Origin: Agromyces sp. S2-1-8 | GTDB lineage: Bacteria; Actinomycetota; Actinomycetes; Actinomycetales; Microbacteriaceae | Direction: 5' to 3' | Assembly: GCF_021129215.1 (NCBI RefSeq) | Contig: NZ_JAJOLP010000001.1 | Location: forward strand, 2,294,001-2,358,000 | DNA length: 64,000 nucleotides | Shown: in pieces, positions 27,132-35,402 of the stretch | Numbering within the stretch: position 1 is the first letter of the stretch | Layout: every line of letters begins with the position of its first letter | Translations under genes and position numbers: made by a program | The notes under the pieces: generated by a model | Databases searched by the model: none | What the model saw: only the letters and a program-made list of their open reading frames with translations | Told to the model about the DNA's origin: nothing

Positions 27132-28631
27132 ATGACCACCGCTTCCGACGTCGACACCGACGCCGTCGCCGCCCGCGCGGCCCGCGCCGCCCGCCCCTTC
27201 GCCGAGACCGACCCGCGCGCCAGGGCCGCGGCGCTCGTCGCGGTCGCCGACGCGCTCGATGCGGCCGGCCCCGAGCTCATCGCCATCGCGATGCGCGAGA
27301 CCGGCCTGACCGAGGCCCGGCTCACCGGCGAGGTGCGTCGCACCACGAACCAGCTGCGACTCTTCGCCGAGGTGATCGTCGACGGCGGCTACCTCGACGC
27401 CCGCATCGACGACGCCGATCCCGCCTACGTCATCGGCCCGCGCCCCGACGTGCGGCGCGTGCTCGAGCCGGTCGGCCCCGTGCTGAACTTCGCCGCATCG
27501 AACTTCCCGTTCGCCTTCTCGGTGGCCGGCGGCGACTCGGCCGCAGCCCTCGCGGCCGGCTGCCCGCTCATCGTGAAGGCGCACTCGGGTCACCCCGAGC
27601 TCTCCCGCCGCACGGGCGAGATCGTCGCCGAGGCACTCGCGACCGCCGGCATGCCCGACGGCGTCTTCCAGGTCGTGGCGGGGCAGCAGGCCGGCGTCGA
27701 GCTCCTGAAGGACGACCGCATCCGCGCCGGTGCCTTCACCGGGTCCACGCACGTCGGGCGCCTCCTCGCCGACATCGCGGCGTCGCGCCCGCGTCCGATC
27801 CCGTTCTACGGCGAGCTCGGCAGCGTGAACCCGGTCTATGCGACGGCGGGCGCCGTCGCGGGCGACCCCGAGTTGCTGCAGGGCTTCCTCACGTCGGTCT
27901 CGGGCTCGGCGGGCCAGCTCTGCACGAAGCCCGGATTCCTCTTCGTGCCGCGCGAGGCCGAGCTCGGTGCGGTCGGCGACACCGCCGCCTCGGTGTCCGA
28001 GCATCGGCTGCTGAACCCCGGCATCGGCCGGGCGTTCGAGGAGCGCCGGAGTGCCGTCCTCGGCGCGCCCGGTGTCGCCGTGCTCGCCGAGGGCGCCGTC
28101 CGCGTCGACGACGCCGAGCAGCGCTTCGCGACGCCGACGGTGGTCGAGGTCGACCTCGACACCCTGCGCGCGCACCGCGACGAGCTGCTCGAGGAGTCGT
28201 TCGGCCCGCTCTCGATCATCGTGCGCTACGACGACGCCGGCGAGCTGCCCGACGTGCAGCGCGAGCTGTTCCCGGGCAACCTCACCTCGACGCTGCACGC
28301 GAGCGACGCCGAGCTCTCCGGCGGCGGGCTCGCCGACCTCGTCGACGCCCTCGCCGAGACGAGCGGCCGGGTGCTCTTCGGCGGATGGCCGACGGGGGTG
28401 TCGGTGACGAGCGCGATGCAGCACGGCGGCCCGTACCCGGCGACGACGAGCGACGCGACGAGCGTCGGGACCGCGGCGATCACGCGGTTCCTCCGCGGCG
28501 TCGCCTACCAGAACGCGCCGCAGGCGCTGCTGCCGGCACCGCTCCGCGACGAAAACCCGTGGGGCGTGCCGCAGCGCCGCAGCGCGGCGGGCCGGTCCGC
28601 CGAGTGGGGAAGCCTCACGGGCTCGCACTGA
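27132..28631 (+). CDS. Aldehyde dehydrogenase, probable 2-oxoglutarate semialdehyde dehydrogenase
   Basis: 499-residue ALDH. Asn124 in NFAASNFPF, catalytic Glu228 in FYGELGS and nucleophile Cys264 in GQLCTKPG are all in place. The PFAFSVAGGD and GQLCTKPG wording is typical of the 2,5-dioxovalerate (2-oxoglutarate semialdehyde) branch. It would finish hydroxyproline breakdown by making 2-oxoglutarate for the TCA cycle. GGAGG precedes the ATG. It is the last gene of the rightward operon and converges with the second racemase gene across a long hairpin. Confidence 0.88.
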   Translation: MTTASDVDTDAVAARAARAARPFAETDPRARAAALVAVADALDAAGPELIAIAMRETGLTEARLTGEVRRTTNQLRLFAEVIVDGGYLDARIDDADPAYVIGPRPDVRRVLEPVGPVLNFAASNFPFAFSVAGGDSAAALAAGCPLIVKAHSGHPELSRRTGEIVAEALATAGMPDGVFQVVAGQQAGVELLKDDRIRAGAFTGSTHVGRLLADIAASRPRPIPFYGELGSVNPVYATAGAVAGDPELLQGFLTSVSGSAGQLCTKPGFLFVPREAELGAVGDTAASVSEHRLLNPGIGRAFEERRSAVLGAPGVAVLAEGAVRVDDAEQRFATPTVVEVDLDTLRAHRDELLEESFGPLSIIVRYDDAGELPDVQRELFPGNLTSTLHASDAELSGGGLADLVDALAETSGRVLFGGWPTGVSVTSAMQHGGPYPATTSDATSVGTAAITRFLRGVAYQNAPQALLPAPLRDENPWGVPQRRSAAGRSAEWGSLTGSH

Positions 28632-28667
28632 CCGGGCCTGCACGTCGACCGCCGCTGGAGCCCGTGC

Positions 28668-28719
28668 AGTCGCTGGAAACGGTCCTTCGACGCGTGAGGA
28701 AGGGCTGTTTCCAACGACT
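28668..28719. terminator. Long two-part hairpin between convergent genes
   Basis: AGTCGCTGGAAAC (28668-28680) pairs with GTTTCCAACGACT (28707-28719) with one mismatch. Inside the loop CCTTC (28684-28688) pairs with GAAGG (28699-28703). It lies midway between two convergent stop codons and is the obvious candidate for a bidirectional terminator, though no T-tract is present. Confidence 0.6.
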
Positions 28720-28747
28720 CGCGCCGCCTGATGGGTGCGGGAAGGCG

Positions 28748-29731
28748 TCAGCGCAGGCTGAAGCCGTCGGCGAGCGGGTCGGCGGGGTCGAGCTCGAACT
28801 CGCAGCGGCCGACCCGGTACGCCTGCCCGGTGACCTCGGGGACGACCCCGCCCTCGGTGCGAGCGGCCACCCGCGCGAGGAACCGCGTGCCGATGATCGA
28901 GTCGTGCGTGAGCGTCTCGCCGTCGGCGAGCGCACCCGTCTCCGCGAGGAATGCGACCCGCGAGGCGGTGCCCGAACCGCACGGGCTGCGGTCGACCTCG
29001 CCGTCGGCGAAGACCGTGACGTTGCGCTGCCACGGGCCTTCGTCGGTGCGGCCCAGGTCGTCGACGAGGATCGTGCCGTAGACGCCCGAGAGCCGGTCGT
29101 CGTCGAGCTGCGCGGCCGGGTGGTCGTTCAGGGCCCACTTGATCTCGCGGCCGAGGCGGATGAGCTCGGTCGTGTGCGCGGGCGCGACCTCGAGGCCGAG
29201 CGATGCGGCCGGCAGCGTCGCGTAGACGGCGCCGCCGAAGACGAGGTCGACCTCGACGTCGCCGCGGCTCGTCGTGAGCGGGATGCCTCGTGCGAGCACG
29301 CGGGAGGCGACGTTGCGGAACACGACCCCGGTGGTGACGCCCGCGGAGCGGTGCACGCGCGCCTGCACCCGCCCGCTCGGCACGTCGATGGTGACGATCG
29401 CCTCGCCGTCGTCGGGCGCGGAGACCCGCCCCGTCGCGACGGCCCACGCGCCGAGCGCCATCGTGCCGTGCCCGCATGCGGTCGAGAACCCGTCCTTGTG
29501 CCAGAACAGCACGCCGAAGTCGGCGCCGTCATCGTCGGGCGGCGTGACGAACCCGCCGTACATGTCGTCGTGGCCGCGCGGCTCGAGGCAGAGGAACCGG
29601 CGCACCCGGTCGGGTTCGCCGGCCATGGCGTGCACGCGTCGTTCGGCGACCGTCGCGCCCTCGGTCGCGACGCCCTCGACGATGCGGAACGGCTCGCCCG
29701 CCGTGTGCCAGTCCTCGGTGGTCCACCGCAT
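28748..29731 (-). CDS. Second proline racemase family protein
   Basis: 327 residues, the same fold as the gene at 26102 but divergent in sequence (begins MRWTTEDWHTAGEPFRI). Cys86 in TACGHGT and Cys251 in DRSPCGSGT are both present. Known trans-3-hydroxy-L-proline dehydratases of this fold carry Thr in place of the second Cys, so the residues point to an epimerase, whereas the coupling to an ornithine-cyclodeaminase-family gene points to the 3-hydroxyproline/pyrroline-2-carboxylate route. Its ATG overlaps the upstream stop (TGATG). The exact reaction is unresolved. Confidence 0.85.
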   Translation of the reverse strand: MRWTTEDWHTAGEPFRIVEGVATEGATVAERRVHAMAGEPDRVRRFLCLEPRGHDDMYGGFVTPPDDDGADFGVLFWHKDGFSTACGHGTMALGAWAVATGRVSAPDDGEAIVTIDVPSGRVQARVHRSAGVTTGVVFRNVASRVLARGIPLTTSRGDVEVDLVFGGAVYATLPAASLGLEVAPAHTTELIRLGREIKWALNDHPAAQLDDDRLSGVYGTILVDDLGRTDEGPWQRNVTVFADGEVDRSPCGSGTASRVAFLAETGALADGETLTHDSIIGTRFLARVAARTEGGVVPEVTGQAYRVGRCEFELDPADPLADGFSLR

Positions 29732-30672
29732 CACGCGCCTCCGTCTCCGTCGAGCGCGGCCTGTGCGACCGCAAGGTCCTGCCATCCCATGCCGCACGTC
29801 TTGACGACGCGGGGCCGGTCGTGCGCGACCTCCACGACGCCGGTCGCGATGCGTGCCATCGGCACGATATCGGCGGGGGAGAGGTGCCCCTCGTCGAACG
29901 CCATGATGACGTCGCCCGCCTCGGTGCGGGCGACCCGGTCGGTCTCGACGATCACCTGCGCCCGACCGAGCAGCTCGCCGGGCAGCTCGCGCACGCCTCG
30001 CTCGTGCGAGCCGACGGCGACGAGTGCGGCGCGGTCGCGCACGAGGTCGGCGTCGAAGAGCGGCTCGCGTGCGGTCGTCGCGCAGACGACGAGGTCGGCC
30101 TCGGCCACGTCGCCGGCGTCGCCGACGGCGATGTCGAGCCCGGATGCCGCGCACTCGGCCACCGCGCGCAGCGCCTTCGCCCGATCGCGGCCGATGAAGC
30201 GCACGCGTTCGATCGGCCGGATCGCGCGCATCGCCTCGACGTGGCGGATGCCCTGCGGACCGGTGCCGAACACCACGAGGCTCGTCGCGTCGGGCTCGGC
30301 GACGAGGTCGAGCATCGCCGCCGACATCGCGGGCGTGCGCAGGCTCGTGAGCTCGGTGCCGTCGAGGAGCGCGACGGGGGTGAGGCTCTCGGCGTCGAGC
30401 ACGACGTAGACCGCCTGGATGCGCTCGAGCCCTCGGGCGGGATTCGAGGGAGCGACGGTCGCGAGCTTCTGGCCCGCGTAGCGGCCGAGGTCGGCAGGCA
30501 TGAGCAGGAGCTGCCCGTGCCGCACGTCGACGATCGATCGGGGCGGGTCGTCGTCGGGATCGAACCCGGCGCGAAGCGCGGCCTGCAGGGCTCGGACGGC
30601 GCGGGGCATGTCGATGCGCGCGCGGAGCGCGGCGGCATCGAGGATCCGCATGGCGGCGATGACATCGGACAT
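29731..30672 (-). CDS. Ornithine cyclodeaminase/mu-crystallin family, probable pyrroline-2-carboxylate reductase
   Basis: 313 residues. Rossmann motif VVFGTGPQGIRHVEAM near residue 140 and substrate-region motifs HGQLLLMPADLG and GQKLATVAPSNP are family-typical. In hydroxyproline clusters this family (LhpI-like) reduces delta1-pyrroline-2-carboxylate to L-proline. It is the first gene of a leftward two-gene operon with the second racemase. ATG at 30672 lies 6 bases after a TAGGCT box, so the mRNA is probably leaderless. Lysine/ornithine cyclodeaminase is less likely given the neighbours. Confidence 0.83.
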   Translation of the reverse strand: MSDVIAAMRILDAAALRARIDMPRAVRALQAALRAGFDPDDDPPRSIVDVRHGQLLLMPADLGRYAGQKLATVAPSNPARGLERIQAVYVVLDAESLTPVALLDGTELTSLRTPAMSAAMLDLVAEPDATSLVVFGTGPQGIRHVEAMRAIRPIERVRFIGRDRAKALRAVAECAASGLDIAVGDAGDVAEADLVVCATTAREPLFDADLVRDRAALVAVGSHERGVRELPGELLGRAQVIVETDRVARTEAGDVIMAFDEGHLSPADIVPMARIATGVVEVAHDRPRVVKTCGMGWQDLAVAQAALDGDGGA

Positions 30673-30678
30673 GCACCA

Positions 30679-30684
30679 AGCCTA
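30679..30684 (-). promoter_or_regulatory. -10 box of the leftward pair, leaderless transcript predicted
   Basis: TAGGCT on the minus strand, 6 bases before the ATG at 30672. The -35 region falls on operator D. Confidence 0.5.
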
Positions 30685-30695
30685 CTATGTGATGC

Positions 30696-30707
30696 GTAAT
30701 ACATCAC
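30696..30707. promoter_or_regulatory. Predicted GntR operator D (divergent promoter)
   Basis: GTAATACATCAC, on the other strand GTGATGTATTAC, a perfect match to the GTGATRTATYAC palindrome. A wider repeat GTGATG-N7-CATCAC (30689-30707) overlaps it. It covers the -35 region of the leftward pair and lies 40 bases before the aminopeptidase start. Confidence 0.65.
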
Positions 30708-30746
30708 CTCGATGCGAGCGCGCGAAGCAGCGCAGAAGGAGCGGAC

Positions 30747-32237
30747 ATGCACGCCGACGAAGGCGCCGCCACGATCAACCCCGTCGATCGCACGGAGGCC
30801 GGCGCGGCGCCCGGGCCCGCGCGCTCGATGCCGCAGGCGCCCGAGCCCGATCCGCGGATGCCGCGCCTTGCCGGGTCGCCCGGATTCCGCGAGTTCATGC
30901 AGCGCGGCTGGGCCGACGCCGACCGCACGCCCGTCATCCCCTCCGGCGCGCCCGCCGCCGCAGCACGGCACCGCGAGCGGCTCTCGGCGGCCGCCGGGGG
31001 ACTGGTGATCGCGATCGCGGCCGGCCGGGCGCCGATGCGCGTCAACGACAACGCGCACGAGTTCCGCGCCGACAGCGACTTCCTCTGGCTCGTCGGTGCG
31101 GGGGTGGAGGACGCCGTGCTCGTGCTCGAACCGGCGGGCGGCGGCCACGATGCGACGCTCTACCTGCCGTCGCCCTTCCGCCCGGGCGACGAGGGCTTCT
31201 TCGCCGACCCGCTGCGGGGTGAGCTGTGGGTCGGCCCGATCGCCGGCCTCGCCGAGTACGCCGACGTGCTCGGCGTGCGCACGCGGCGCATCGAGGAGCT
31301 CGACCTGCCGAGCGGCGCCCTCCTCGCCGGCACGCCTCCGACGACGGGTCCGGGTGCCGCGATCGCCGCTCACCCGCGGTCGGGCGAGCTCGCGCGCGTA
31401 CTGGCCGAACTCCGCATGGTGAAGGACGACTGGGAGCTCGCCGAGCTGCGCGCCGCGGTCGACACCACGGTCGACGGCTTCGCGGCCACCGCGTTCGAGA
31501 TCCCGGCCGCGGTGCGCCGCGGTGGCGAGCGATGGCTGCAGGGCACGTTCGACCGGTACGCGCGCACCTTCGGTGCGGGCACGGGGTACGCCTCGATCGT
31601 CGGATCCGGCGCCCACGCGCCCGTCCTGCACTGGGTGCGCGCCGAGGGCGACGTCGACCCCGAGGCGCTGCTGCTGCTCGACCTCGGCGTCGAGCGCCGG
31701 TCGGGCTACACGGCCGACGTCACCCGCACGCTGCCCGCGTCGGGCTCGTTCTCGACCGCCCAGCGCGAGGTGCACGACCTCGTCGAGGCCTCCCACCGCG
31801 CGGGGCTCGCAGCCGTCGGGCCGGGTCGTGACTGGGCCGACTTCCACACGGCGTGCATGGAGGTGCTCGCCCGGGGGCTCGCCGACTGGGGCCTCCTGCC
31901 GGTCTCGGTGGACGAGGCGCTCTCGCCAGAGGGGCAGCAGCATCGCCGATACATCGTGTGCGGCGTCGGCCACCACCTCGGCATCGACGTGCACGACTGC
32001 TCGGCCGCGAGCCACGCGGCGTACCAGGGCGCGAAGATGCGGCCGGGCATGGCGCTCACCGTCGAACCCGGGCTCTACTTCCACGCCTTCGACGAGACGG
32101 TCCCGCCCGAGCTCCGCGGGCTCGGCGTGCGGCTCGAGGACGACGTCGTCGTGACCGCCGACGGCGGCGAGGTGCTCTCGCGCGGGCTCCCGATCGACGC
32201 CGCGGGCATCGAGGCGTGGATGGCCGGGCTCCGCTGA
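30747..32237 (+). CDS. Xaa-Pro aminopeptidase (M24B)
   Basis: 496-residue PepP-type metallopeptidase. N-terminal creatinase-like domain (HEFRADSDFLWLVG) and C-terminal pita-bread domain with the five metal ligands: Asp in LLLDLGVE, Asp in YTADVTRT, His in GVGHHLG, Glu in TVEPGLYF and Glu in RLEDDVVV. It removes residues that precede proline or hydroxyproline, which would free imino acids from peptides. The divergent promoter with operator D suggests co-control with the catabolic genes. AAGGAG precedes the ATG. No signal peptide, so it acts on imported peptides. Confidence 0.93.
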   Translation: MHADEGAATINPVDRTEAGAAPGPARSMPQAPEPDPRMPRLAGSPGFREFMQRGWADADRTPVIPSGAPAAAARHRERLSAAAGGLVIAIAAGRAPMRVNDNAHEFRADSDFLWLVGAGVEDAVLVLEPAGGGHDATLYLPSPFRPGDEGFFADPLRGELWVGPIAGLAEYADVLGVRTRRIEELDLPSGALLAGTPPTTGPGAAIAAHPRSGELARVLAELRMVKDDWELAELRAAVDTTVDGFAATAFEIPAAVRRGGERWLQGTFDRYARTFGAGTGYASIVGSGAHAPVLHWVRAEGDVDPEALLLLDLGVERRSGYTADVTRTLPASGSFSTAQREVHDLVEASHRAGLAAVGPGRDWADFHTACMEVLARGLADWGLLPVSVDEALSPEGQQHRRYIVCGVGHHLGIDVHDCSAASHAAYQGAKMRPGMALTVEPGLYFHAFDETVPPELRGLGVRLEDDVVVTADGGEVLSRGLPIDAAGIEAWMAGLR

Positions 32238-32276
32238 CACGTCGCGGGATCGGCTCCGCCGACCGTGCGGCGCCGG

Positions 32277-32306
32277 TTCGCGGCATCCGCCCCGATCTGG
32301 CAGAAT
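32277..32306 (+). promoter_or_regulatory. Candidate rpsP promoter
   Basis: TTCGCG-18-CAGAAT followed by AGGGGGTTG. A similar block, TTGGCT-18-CACAAT followed by AGAGGATTG, precedes rplS, which suggests a shared ribosomal-protein promoter type. The box quality is modest. Confidence 0.35.
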
Positions 32307-32428
32307 AGGGGGTTGGATCGCCGCCCGACCCTCTATCAGGCCGCGGTCCGACCATTTCGAGCTTCCGCCGGGTGTGCACCCCACGCTCCAGGCGATCGGT
32401 TCAACCTTTCTACACATTCAGGAGAATC

Positions 32429-32854
32429 GTGGCTGTCAAGATCCGTCTCAAGCGTCTCGGCAAGATCCGTGCGCCGTACTACCGCATCGTCGTCGCCGAC
32501 TCGCGCACCAAGCGCGACGGTCGTGTGATCGAGGAGATCGGCAAGTACCACCCCACCGAGCAGCCCTCGTTCATCGAGGTCGACTCCGACCGCGCGCAGT
32601 ACTGGCTCGGCGTCGGCGCGCAGCCGACCGAGCAGGTGCTCGCCATCCTCAAGCTCACGGGCGACTGGGGCAAGTTCAAGGGCGACGAGAACGCCGTCTC
32701 GAAGGTGCAGACGAAGGACGCCAAGGCCGAGTTCGTCGCCGACGAGAAGAAGAAGCCGGTGCTGAAGCCCAAGGCCGAGAAGCCGGCCCCCAAGGCCGAG
32801 GAGCCCGCCGAGGCCGAGGCCGAGGCTGCGGAGACCGCGACGGACGAGGCGTAA
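32429..32854 (+). CDS. rpsP: 30S ribosomal protein S16 with acidic C-terminal tail
   Basis: 141 residues. The conserved S16 fold occupies about 1-85 ([34 protein letters not shown]). From about residue 100 a Lys/Glu/Ala/Pro-rich low-complexity tail makes the protein roughly 50 residues longer than E. coli S16. Start GTG at 32429 behind AGGAG gives the canonical N-terminus. It leads the conserved rpsP-KH-rimM-trmD operon for 30S assembly and tRNA modification. Confidence 0.97.
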   Translation: MAVKIRLKRLGKIRAPYYRIVVADSRTKRDGRVIEEIGKYHPTEQPSFIEVDSDRAQYWLGVGAQPTEQVLAILKLTGDWGKFKGDENAVSKVQTKDAKAEFVADEKKKPVLKPKAEKPAPKAEEPAEAEAEAAETATDEA

Positions 32855-32858
32855 GGCC

Positions 32859-33095
32859 TTGCTCCAGTCCGCGCTCGAACACCTCGTCAAGGGGATCGTC
32901 GATCACCCTGACGATGTGAAGGTCGTCTCCGCGTCGAGCGCACGCGGCGAGGTCCTCGAGGTTCACGTGAACCCCGAGGACCTCGGCCGTGTCATCGGCC
33001 GGGCCGGTCGCACCGCAAAGGCCCTCCGCACGCTCGTCACGGCGCTCGCCGACGGCCGCCGCGTGCGGGTCGACGTCGTCGACACCGACGACTGA
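32859..33095 (+). CDS. KH-domain RNA-binding protein (KhpA/YlqC type)
   Basis: 78 residues, a single KH domain with the GxxG loop in VIGRAGRTAKALRTL. Such proteins bind RNA, usually with KhpB, and influence translation and cell elongation. Start TTG at 32859, 4 bases after the rpsP stop, is required to give the family N-terminus MLQSALEHLVKGIVDHP. The position between rpsP and rimM is the standard one in actinobacteria and Firmicutes. Confidence 0.93.
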   Translation: MLQSALEHLVKGIVDHPDDVKVVSASSARGEVLEVHVNPEDLGRVIGRAGRTAKALRTLVTALADGRRVRVDVVDTDD

Positions 33096-33096
33096 C

Positions 33097-33732
33097 GTGG
33101 CCGAAGCACCGAAGTCGCAGCTCCGGGTCGGTCGCCTCACGAAGGCGCACGGCCTGAAGGGCGCGATCAAGCTCGAGCTCTACACCGACGACCCCGAGCG
33201 ACGTTTCACGCCCGGGGCCGAGTTCTCGCTGCAGGTGCCGAAGGAATCGCCCTGGCACGGCAAGCGCCTCGTGCTGCGCGAGCTCCGCTGGTACAACGGG
33301 CACCCCGTCGGATTCTTCGAGGGTGTCGACGACCGCACCGCGGCCGAGACCCTCATCAAGGCGATCCTCTGGGTCGAGCACGCCGACGACGAGGCGGCCG
33401 AGCCCGACGCGTGGTACGACCACCAGCTCGTCGGGCTCGCGGTCGTCCGCGACGGCGAGCGCATCGGCGAGGTCGTCCATGTCGACCACCTCCCCGCGCA
33501 GGACCTGCTCATCGTCAAGACCGCGGGCGTCGAGGTCATGGTGCCGTTCGTCTCCGCGATCGTGCCCGAGGTCGACCTCGAGGCCGGCACGCTCACGGTG
33601 ACCCCGCCGGCCGGGCTCTTCGAGGAGATCCCCGAGACGGGGCAGCAGGATGCCTCGGCCGACGAGTCGGCCGACGCCGGCGCCGAGCTGCCCGGCGACG
33701 AGCCCGCCGCCGGCGACGAGCCCCGCGCGTAG
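33097..33732 (+). CDS. rimM: Ribosome maturation factor RimM
   Basis: 211 residues. N-terminal RimM barrel ([19 protein letters not shown]) and C-terminal PRC-barrel ([19 protein letters not shown]). RimM binds S19 and helps 16S 3' domain maturation. Start GTG at 33097, one base after the KH gene stop. The last 30 residues are an acidic Asp/Glu/Ala tail beyond the fold, similar in style to the tails of S16 and S2 in this window. Confidence 0.95.
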   Translation: MAEAPKSQLRVGRLTKAHGLKGAIKLELYTDDPERRFTPGAEFSLQVPKESPWHGKRLVLRELRWYNGHPVGFFEGVDDRTAAETLIKAILWVEHADDEAAEPDAWYDHQLVGLAVVRDGERIGEVVHVDHLPAQDLLIVKTAGVEVMVPFVSAIVPEVDLEAGTLTVTPPAGLFEEIPETGQQDASADESADAGAELPGDEPAAGDEPRA

Positions 33733-33742
33733 GAGCGGGTCC

Positions 33743-34456
33743 GTGCGCGTCGACATCGTCACGATCTTCCCCGAGTTCTTCTCGGTGCTCGATCTCTCGC
33801 TGCTCGGTCGTGCGCGGGAGTCGGGCCTGCTCGAGATCACCGCGCACGACCTGCGAGACCACACGCACGACCGGCACCGCACCGTCGACGACACGCCGTA
33901 CGGCGGCGGCGCGGGCATGGTCATGAAGCCCGAGCCGTGGGGCGAGGCACTCGACGCGATCGTCGGCGAGGGCGAGTCCGATGCGCTGCTCGTCGTGCCG
34001 TCGCCTGCGGGCGAGCCGTTCACGCAGCAGCTCGCTCGCGAGCTCGCGGCCGAGCCGCACGTCGTCTTCGCGTGCGGGCGGTACGAGGGCATCGACCAAC
34101 GCGTCGTCGACCACTATTCGACGCGCATGCGGGTGCGGCTCATCTCGCTCGGCGACTACGTGCTCAACGGCGGCGAGGTCGCGGTGATGGCGATGATCGA
34201 GGCGGCGGGCCGTCTCGTGCCCGGCGTCGTCGGCAACCCCGAGTCGCTCGTCGAGGAGTCGCACGAGAACGGGCTCCTCGAGTACCCGAGCTACACCAAG
34301 CCCGCCGAGTGGCGAGGACTCGAGGTGCCGCCGGTGCTGCGATCGGGCAACCACGGCGCGGTCGCCGCCTGGCGTCACGAGCAGCAGCTCGAGCGCACCC
34401 GCCGGGTCCGACCCGAGCTGCTCGCCGGAGGCGATGGCGCCGACAGCGACGCGTGA
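33743..34456 (+). CDS. trmD: tRNA (guanine-N1)-methyltransferase TrmD
   Basis: SPOUT methyltransferase that makes m1G37 in tRNAs and prevents +1 frameshifts. 237 residues; knot motifs [24 protein letters not shown] and [13 protein letters not shown] are complete. Start GTG at 33743 behind AGGAGCGGG. Last gene of the rpsP operon. The nitrate island begins directly after it. Confidence 0.97.
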   Translation: MRVDIVTIFPEFFSVLDLSLLGRARESGLLEITAHDLRDHTHDRHRTVDDTPYGGGAGMVMKPEPWGEALDAIVGEGESDALLVVPSPAGEPFTQQLARELAAEPHVVFACGRYEGIDQRVVDHYSTRMRVRLISLGDYVLNGGEVAVMAMIEAAGRLVPGVVGNPESLVEESHENGLLEYPSYTKPAEWRGLEVPPVLRSGNHGAVAAWRHEQQLERTRRVRPELLAGGDGADSDA

Positions 34457-34463
34457 GCCGTTC

Positions 34464-34517
34464 TTCACCCGTTCGAAACACCCGGAACGCGTCCGCGTAA
34501 CACCGCCTTCCTACCGT
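34464..34517 (+). promoter_or_regulatory. GlnR-like box and promoter of the chelatase gene
   Basis: TTCAC-N6-GAAAC-N6-AACGC-N6-GTAAC (34464-34501), strictly 11-bp phased, then N10 and a -10 box TACCGT (34512-34517). The form resembles actinobacterial GlnR boxes (GTnAC-N6-GAAAC). The same GnAAC-N10-TAnnnT spacing recurs at narK, nirB and nirD. Confidence 0.6.
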
Positions 34518-34562
34518 CGAAGCCGCGGGTGCCCTGATCCCCGCGGGAGGCGGGGTTCGAAC

Positions 34563-35318
34563 ATGGCCGTCACGAGTGCGGGTTCGCCCGCGATGCGGGC
34601 ATCGACCCGCAGCCTGCGACTGGTCGCGGTGACGCACGGCCGGCCGACGTCGGCGAACCGAGCGGCCATCATCCGGCTCGTCGACGCCGTGGCCTCGTCG
34701 CGCCCGGCACTCGACGTGTCGATCGCCTTCATCGACGCCCGCGCTCGAGAGCCGATCGAGCTCGTCGCCGACCGCGATGAGGGCGCGGTCATCGTGCCGC
34801 TCGTCCTCTCAGCCGGATTCCACGTGCGAACGGGGCTCGAGCTCGGCATCGCCCACTCGCGATCGCACGCCGGGCTGGCCGCCGGGCTCGGTCCCGACGA
34901 TCGCATCGTCGACGTGCTCGCGAGGCGACTCGACCGGACCGGGCTCGACGACGACGACGTCGTCGTGCTCGCCGCCGCCGGCTCGAACGACCCGCGGGCG
35001 GTGCGCGAGTGCTTCGAGACCGCCCGCCGGCTCGGGCTGCGACTCGGTCGGCCCGTCACGGTCGGTTTCATCGCCGCGGGGCTGCCGCGGCTGCGCGACG
35101 CGATCGAGATGATCCGCGAGCTGCACCGCGGCCGGCGCGTGGTCGTCGGGCCCTACCTGCTCGCGCCCGGGCAGTTCTACGACGCGATCCTGACCTCCGG
35201 CGCGGACGTCGTCGCCGATGCGCTGCTCACACCCGACGCGTCGGCGCCGGCCGAGCTCGTCGACCTGGTGCTCGCCCGCTTCGACGAGACCCGGCCCGAC
35301 ACCCTACCCGGGGCCTGA
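34563..35318 (+). CDS. CbiX-family sirohydrochlorin chelatase
   Basis: 251 residues with two CbiX repeats: LVAVTHGRPTSANRA near residue 20 with its metal-binding His, and a second half with VVVGPYLLAPGQFYD. The family inserts iron or cobalt into sirohydrochlorin. The flanking nitrite reductase needs siroheme, so ferrochelatase activity is likely. Start ATG at 34563 behind GGGAGGCGG; a second ATG at 34593 is possible. It is divergent from nothing and stands alone behind a GlnR-like promoter. Confidence 0.82.
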   Translation: MAVTSAGSPAMRASTRSLRLVAVTHGRPTSANRAAIIRLVDAVASSRPALDVSIAFIDARAREPIELVADRDEGAVIVPLVLSAGFHVRTGLELGIAHSRSHAGLAAGLGPDDRIVDVLARRLDRTGLDDDDVVVLAAAGSNDPRAVRECFETARRLGLRLGRPVTVGFIAAGLPRLRDAIEMIRELHRGRRVVVGPYLLAPGQFYDAILTSGADVVADALLTPDASAPAELVDLVLARFDETRPDTLPGA

Positions 35319-35402
35319 CTCGGGCAGCGCTCCGCCGCACCTGCTCGGGCCGACGGTGCGCGTGGGCCGGGCCGCTCGCACCGGTGACCGCTCGGTCCGC
35401 CG

